Assembly (NCBI RefSeq): GCF_022376445.1
Contig: NW_025955149.1
Span: forward strand, 1 to 64,000
Direction: 5' to 3'
DNA from: Fomitopsis serialis
Taxonomy: Eukaryota > Basidiomycota > Agaricomycetes > Polyporales > Fomitopsidaceae
DNA length: 64,000 nt
Shown here: piece by piece, positions 58,508 to 64,000 of the stretch
Layout of the letters: each line of letters starts with the position of its first letter
How positions within the stretch are numbered: position 1 is the stretch's first letter
The notes under the pieces: generated by a model
The model's database searches: none
The model's input: the letters and a program-made list of their open reading frames with translations, nothing else
What the model was told of the DNA's origin: nothing
Program-made: the position numbers and the translations under genes

Positions 58508-58868
58508 CGTGCAGCAGGTGGACAGTGGACAAGGACGCTCGACACAGACTTTGCCAATGGCTCTGCCAGAAACGTGTTTACCATGAGGCCACCACACCCT
58601 CGGCTAGGTCTTTCGGAGTAGCTCGGAAATGGTCTCTAGGGAAGGGGCATATGCTGTGATTGGTGTCTGTGGAAAGCTGCTGCCAGTACGCTAATGTGGG
58701 GCAGTTTTCATGGCATCGGACACCCGACATTGACCACAATTCACAGATATTGTGACATACTAAGCGAGGCGAAGCTACCGGGCGCCTACATCCATGAGGC
58801 AAATGCATGGCAGGTGCCGTGCACAGCTGGCAAGGTTTGTGCTGTCCCCTTGCCTCTCTCCACCCACC
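58508..58868. promoter_or_regulatory. Shared intergenic promoter of transposase and partner gene
   Basis: The 361 bp between the two divergent ATGs has no long frame of its own. I see no clear TATA box, so joint control is inferred from geometry only. Confidence 0.4.
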
Positions 58869-61800
58869 ATGCCAGCAACATCTTACACTCCAGGTGAACT
58901 CCTGATCCTGCGGAGCTTCCTGCCCGAATGGAAGGCGGGCAGCTCGGATGACCGTAAGGATGTCCGGGCGCGCGCAGTCGAGCAATTGGAGGCCCACCTT
59001 GGAAGGGCGTTGAAGAGGGGGGCGAAAAAGGTATGTCCAATTTGGTGCCGTGTGTATACATTGCATCATATACACTCAGGCTGTCCGGGCGTGGTTTTAC
59101 AATACCGCTCCTGTGAAGAATAAGAAGAAGAAAGATAGGCCCTCCGCGTTCGGCCGACGACTGAACTGGCACCGTGTCGTGGCATGGCACATGCCCGCGG
59201 AACTGGAAGAGAAGATGGCTTCGACCGGGGTCACTCACGGAGACAAAGACTTCCTCGCGACGTATCAAAAGGAGCTGCGGAATCTTGCCAACAGTCTCCC
59301 TCGGGCGAAGCAACGGGAATACAAGGAGGAGGCCGTCCGGTGGAATTCGGAAGGTCAACCTCACGAGCTGCAAGACCGGAACATCGTTCGGAAGAGCGAA
59401 GCGGTCATGTTAGACTTCGCAAACTACGTGTGGAGGAACTTCGGTATGCGCGTGTTCGTCCACGCCGTCTACAAATCCCTGGAAGGCAAACCGTGTTTAA
59501 TTGAGTGAGTACCAACATTGTAATTGACTCCATGAAATCTCATCATTCCACGACCGCCAGCTTTGATTGCAACGACCTTGTCGACCCCAACGCCCAGCGC
59601 TCAGCGGGTCGGGTCAAATTCAAGGATATGTACCCTGACTACAAACGTGCGGACGGGTTCCGAGATCTATTCAAGGACTATGGGCACAAACTGTTTGGTA
59701 CGTGAATATCCTCCACCACTTCCTGGCTTATCCGGGTGGCTCATGGGCCATTTCGCTATTCCAGCGGGCGAGGACGTATCGGAGGACAGTGATGCGGATG
59801 TGAGGGCGAGTAAGCGGGGCGTGCCGAAGATTGACTGGGAGATGTACGATGACGACACTCCCTGTATGCCGCACCACGGTGACGAGTGCTTCAAGAATCT
59901 ACGGAACAAGAAGGCATTCATTTCGGAGTTCGTCCGGCTCCATTACGGTCAGCATGAGATGTATATGACATCAACAGGTACTGACAGTAGTGCAACAGTG
60001 GCGTATACAAAAATGCCGAAACTGAGAGTCCCTTGGGTCGCCCTCCAGGCATCTTCGGAGCAGCTTCTCGAGGCCGGGTCCCTTCCAAACGGCGTCAACC
60101 TTCGAGAACCCTCTCACATGAAGCAGGCAGAGGTGGACGCCATCATCGCACACTGGCGGACAAGGGCTACCTCCACACGGCTTGCCTTTGTCATTTGTTT
60201 CATTGCCTACCGAAACCATCAAAGCGAGATCGTGTCTGTGGAACATGAGGAGCCGCGGACAGCTGCCCGTCGTGCTGCCCGGAGTGCACGACCTCGGCGT
60301 CAATCGTCCCCCCATCCGAAGGGTCGCCGCTCGCGTCCAAGTGGCTCGAAGCCTGTGAGTGTCCCCCTGGCACAACGGAGTGAGGCCTCCGATGGAGACG
60401 ACGAGCGGGACAACCTTCATGAACGCCAGTCGGACACCGATCGTAGTGACGCGGACGTCGCCAGCGAAAGTGACCTACCTGACAAGAAATCGTCTTCTTC
60501 CTCGTCATCGACATCTTCGAGCTCCTCAACTGGAAGTGATCCCGCTACCCCGCCGCCCCCCCGTCACAAGAGCGGAGAGCTAGTAGTGCGGCCTTTGCCA
60601 GACCACTCCCCATCGCCCTAGCATATGACGATTCGGCCCACGAGATGATCCGGTCAACGGTAAAGGACAGCCCGCATTCGGACATTCTGCCTGCCACGGA
60701 CGCGGGACTGCCATCTCCGTCGTCGTCCTCGAGCCCCGCATCACCTTTGCTCCCAGTGGATCGCAAAGGCAAACAACGAGCTGACATCCCTCCTCCATCC
60801 GATCTCTTTAGTCCCAAACCACCTCAGCGTCCGGTGGGGCTGGGACCTAAAAAGGGAAGAATGGCACCTTTGAGGTTGATGTCTGGTCTAGTTATCGAGC
60901 GCATGAGCAGTCCAGCCCAGCAGCATAGCCCCGAACCGCGGTCCGATTCGCCATGTCCGCCACCAAGGGTCGTGCCCCGTCTGCGTAGGCGGGATGGGAC
61001 CGGTGCCGGCCCATCCCACCCATCACAGGCTGCGTCCTCGTCCGTGAAGCACAAAAGTGGGTCGGCCGCCCAGTCCGTCCCTGTGGGCAAGACAGGTGTA
61101 TTGGCAAACTCCTTGCCCGGGAAGGCGTTGTCCAGGAATACGATAGGTCGGGCAGCTCGGACAGCCTCCGCAGGTCCTTCCGGGACGACTGGTTCACCCA
61201 TGGCTGACACACAGGCTTCAGCGGCGTCGGCTGCTCATGAGGCCGTGGATCGGAAGCCGTCAGCATCGTCGGCGGCCCCACACGAGGCTGGGGAGGAAGC
61301 CGTGATAGAAGAAGGCGCGCCGGCCAAAATGAGGGACGACATAGTCGATCGCCTGCGCTTCCTCCGTGAACTGTCAAGGAGCAAATACTACTGTGCGCTG
61401 TTGGAAGTCATTCCGCCATTGGTAAGCATTTACAACAACGGGTTGAATCTTACATGCTGAGGAATCGTCTCCTGGCAGTCACATGCCGGATCTTGGCATA
61501 CCACCAAGAGCTGGGAATGGGGCATGTGGTCTTACGAGAAATCTCATTGCCCGCCAGCGGCCCACACTAACGCGACCGAGATCAGATCGTTCAAGTCGTG
61601 GCTTACCAGGATAACCACAAGCATGAAGGACACATCAATCAGTATTGATGAGGCATTGACCGTCGCTCTGACGATCGGAATGCTACTGCAGGATCTGGAA
61701 ATGGCCTTGTCAGATAATCGCCATAAGTATAACTTGCCGGACCATGTTCTCCACACGGTCCACGACCACAAATTCGTCAAGGAGCGCCTGCTTTATGCAT

Positions 61801-61982
61801 GCAAGGCACTGGCTAGAGAATGGCGGGAAGTTCCTGAGCGGACGAAGCGACTGATGCATCCGCCGGGGACCGGTTCGGATGCCTCTGCAATTGGCGCAAG
61901 GATGAGGAAGCGTGGGCGTAAAGAGGGACATGGCTCACCGAAGGCGGAGCCTCGGCCTACGAAAAGAATTCGCCGGCGGTAG
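58869..61982 (+). CDS. KDZ-element partner protein, unknown function
   Basis: Large protein of unknown function encoded divergently from the transposase. The start MPATSYTPGELLILRSFLPE is followed by VRAWFYNTAPVKNKKKKDRP, a pattern I know from uncharacterised agaricomycete proteins carried with transposons. Exons: 58869-59030, 59080-59504, 59561-59697, 59765-61421 (with an optional 51-nt intron at 59948-59998) and 61479-61982, in phase. The N-terminal ~300 residues look globular (DFANYVWRNFGMRVFVHAVY, FKDMYPDYKRADGF). The middle ~350 are Ser/Pro-rich with a poly-Ser run near 60500. The C-terminal ~210 are helical (DDIVDRLRFLRELSRSKYY, TSMKDTSISIDEALTVALT), ending in basic KRIRRR. A premature TAG at 60619-60621 disappears if the C run at 60607-60610 is one longer. 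Confidence 0.7.
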
Positions 61983-62095
61983 AATGTCCATGTACGTATG
62001 TCATAACATATGTACGCATGCGTGTACAGCAGAGAATAGACGTTAATGGCATACTCTGTTCACTGTTCACTAAGTGTTCACTCAGTATGCGACTT

Positions 62096-62335
62096 CGGTC
62101 ATCCAACCTTGGTGATCCAACCTTGGTCATCCAACCTCGGTCATCCGACCTCGGACGCCCGACCTCGGACGCCCGACCTCGGTGTCCGCCCTCGGGCGTC
62201 CGACCTCGGGCGTCCGCCTTCGGGTGTCCGCCTTCGGGTGTCCGCCTTCGGGTGTCCGCCTTCGGGTGTCCGCCTTCGGTGTCCGCCTTCGGGTGTCCGC
62301 CTTCGGCGTCCGATATCGGGCGTCTCCCATGGGAC
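62096..62335 (+). repeat. 14-bp minisatellite, right inverted array
   Basis: About 16 units in the orientation opposite to 54612-54735 (CCTCGGACGCCCGA, later CCTTCGGGTGTCCG), ending GGCGTCCGATATCGGGCG, the mirror of the CCGATATCGGACGCC start of the left array. It follows the partner gene stop by 114 bp and contains older diverged units (CTTGGTCATCCAAC). Confidence 0.85.
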
Positions 62336-62499
62336 ACCTGCTCTTACTGTGCATCACCCAGTGTTCTATATCGTACAACGCGTAGAGGGTACAACATGGC
62401 GGAAAACTAATATATACTGCTCAACCGACCCGTGGCATATCGCGGGTACGGCTGCGGGCCCCATTGCTCTCGTGGGCACTCTGGATGGGAAGGGTGCGT

Positions 62500-63165
62500 G
62501 CGGCTCCCGGACGATCAAAGCACCTGTTAAATTGCATGTCAATAACTCGGAGCGATCACACCATGCCAGACGGGACTCACATCGCGAGGGGAAGGACGAG
62601 ATATTGTTCGGACATACTGAAGTACGTCAACTCGTTCACGACGAATACATCGTGCCCAGCGGCCTCATTGGCAGTCTGGACAAATGTGTCCCGCAGCCGT
62701 TCCTGCGCTTTGTCTTCGAGGATGCGACGGAAGTGTCGCTTCTGATCCTCCCATGCCGTAATAATCACGGCTGTGAGGCCGCGCTTGCCGATGAGCCCTA
62801 TATTATCAGGGGGGTGTCAACAACACATCCAAAAATTGGTGAGACTACGCACAGCTCACAGGCGCAACGCGGTGAGTCTCGGGGAGCGAGCGCACCCAAT
62901 CGATTAAGTAGACGATGTCGTGCGAGACGTCATCGTCGGCTCCGGGCTCTCCGTCCTCCAAGGCATCCTCGGGGTGATGTTCACCCCACTTCTTCACCCA
63001 GAAATTGTGGACACTGCGCTCGGGCAGTATGTAGCCCCCAATCATGCCCATCCTGGGGATGGATAAGTCAGTCGATGTGAACGCTTGCCAGTGTGTCATG
63101 GAACTCACTTGGTTCTGTGTGGCTGCTGCTTGTACGATTGCCGTTAACAGATAAGATGCAGTCGG
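62500..63165 (-). CDS. Unknown small spliced gene right of the KDZ element
   Basis: Function unknown. The best exons are about 63051-62860 (MGMIGGYILPERSVHNFWVK, then DVSHDIVYLIDWVRSLPETH) and about 62795-62575 (GLIGKRGLTAVIITAWEDQK, ERLRDTFVQTANEAAGHDVF, VNELTYFSMSEQYLVLPLAM), joined over a GT-AG intron. A further intron begins at the AM codon and a short 3' exon may follow towards 62410. The 5' exon upstream of 63108 (SYKQQPHRTK) is likely but its start is not found. It points towards the minisatellite array. Confidence 0.5.
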
Positions 63166-63224
63166 GATCGATAATATGATGCCCCTGACACTGTGCCTGA
63201 GACAATCACATGACTAATACCCAC

Positions 63225-63430
63225 GCTGTGTTCTTCTCCCGTGTTCCGATATCGCGGGGCCTGCGGCAGTAGGCGTTCGGTGGCAGATGTCAGACTGCCT
63301 TCGGGCGTGTGAGCGAGGCTTTCACAGACAATGTCAAGGATCCTGTATTCTTCTGCCGTGTTCCGATAACCCGGGGGCCTGAGTTGATGAGCGTTCGGTA
63401 GCACATGCCTAACTGAGTTCGGACATGTGA
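63225..63430. repeat. Imperfect ~120-bp direct repeat pair
   Basis: GTTCTTCTCCCGTGTTCCGATATCGCGGGGCC... at about 63229 is repeated as GTATTCTTCTGCCGTGTTCCGATAACCCGGGGGCC at about 63346, each followed by GCGTTCGGTRGCAGATG-like sequence and CTTCGGRCGTGTGAG. No gene is supported between 63166 and 63823. Confidence 0.65.
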
Positions 63431-63823
63431 GGTATGCTCCGCAACACAGCGGACAAAAGGCGGGAACTTTCACTGAGCTTCCGATGGCGATGATATGTCT
63501 CTATTGCGAACACAGTGATAAGTGATTCTCTGTCCGGAACTTGGGTGTGGACTCCGCATGGCATGAGAGACAAACCGCGGCAATGAGTCATTGTATTCAC
63601 TCAGCATGTCTCTTGCCCGTTTTCTGAAGCCGGATAACGTTGTCCGAACCCCAAGTGTTGCGTTCTGCATGAGTCAGGCAAACATCCATGATATGCTGTC
63701 GATCCGCGGACTGCTTCGGAGACAAGCCATTGGCCGATAGACATTGCATTCGTACTCCCATGTTTGGAGCACCATACAACGAAATACACACCCCCGGGTG
63801 ATGAGCAAGCCCGATGTCATCCA

Positions 63824-63830
63824 TATATAA
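63824..63830 (+). promoter_or_regulatory. TATA box of the right-edge gene
   Basis: TATATAA about 63 bp upstream of the ATG at 63893. Confidence 0.55.
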
Positions 63831-63892
63831 GAATCTGCGCATTGTTGTTAAAGCAGCAGCCGACGTGCAACACTCGTGCAGCATCGACGAAC

Positions 63893-64000
63893 ATGAGCAA
63901 GGTGAGCAGTGATGCATCGGACGCATGCGGGCAAGAACACTAACACCATGTAGGTTTCCTTTGATGGACACGTCGACCTCGACGATCGCCTCCGACAGAT
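63893..64000 (+). CDS. Unknown gene, 5' end only (runs off the window)
   Basis: ATG 63893 gives MSK, then a 52-nt GT-AG intron (63902-63953, with CTAAC before the acceptor), then VSFDGHVDLDDRLRQ to the window edge. A good TATA box and canonical splice signals support a real start. Too little protein is visible to suggest a function. Confidence 0.5.

Noticed and set aside
62096..62385. Protein frames through the minisatellite (Arg/Pro/Ser/Gly repeats) on both strands
   Set aside because: The 14-bp period shifts frame each unit and both strands stay open, an effect of the repeat and not of a gene.

Overview
The window is nuclear DNA of a filamentous basidiomycete. An agaricomycete, possibly Polyporales, fits best, but the species cannot be named. 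Coding regions are GC-rich and split by many short GT-AG introns, mostly about 45-70 nt with some of 34-36 nt. Codon positions rich in C and G, a TTAGGG-type telomere motif, and above all a KDZ (Kyakuja-Dileera-Zisupton) transposase beside a TET/JBP dioxygenase gene point the same way, because both families are greatly expanded in mushroom-forming fungi.

Layout. 0.5-5.8 kb holds a SNF2-type helicase gene with a palindrome-rich intron. 5.9-17.4 kb is a repeat-dense block. It contains a ~500-bp fold-back sequence, two families of short perfect palindromes, cysteine-rich double-CxxC genes (one on the + strand, one on the - strand with a deleted second copy), a gene fragment at 12.3-13.0 kb, a 414-bp tandem duplication and an LTR-like segment. 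17.9-24.4 kb returns to ordinary genes: a membrane-anchored aspartic protease (-) and an RG-rich ASCC1-like 2H phosphoesterase (+). 24.4-29.4 kb is mostly empty but carries an intron-containing tRNA-Ala and a 244-bp MITE-like element. 29.4-32.3 kb is an OPT oligopeptide transporter and 37.3-38.0 kb a dual-specificity phosphatase, separated by about 5 kb in which I see no convincing gene. 40.2-52.2 kb is a second accessory block: a tRNA-Ala pseudogene unit, genes with Ser/Pro/Ala repeat tails, a conserved fungal gene of unknown function and several minisatellites.

52.2-62.4 kb is the most notable region. A TET/JBP-family 2-oxoglutarate/Fe(II) dioxygenase gene lies directly beside a divergent pair made of an apparently intact 1,145-codon KDZ transposase (with a CxC2 cysteine cluster) and a partner gene. 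The pair is bracketed by inverted arrays of a 14-bp repeat, and an array of TCGGCCGA palindromes lies on the far side of the dioxygenase gene. This looks like a KDZ element with an associated DNA-base-oxidising enzyme. Two further genes (63 kb -, 63.9 kb +, the latter running off the end) sit to its right.

Many apparent frameshifts (helicase, OPT transporter, protease, partner gene, CxxC gene copy 1) are explained by one missing base in a short run of G or C. They look more like assembly errors than pseudogenisation, so those genes are annotated as probably functional.
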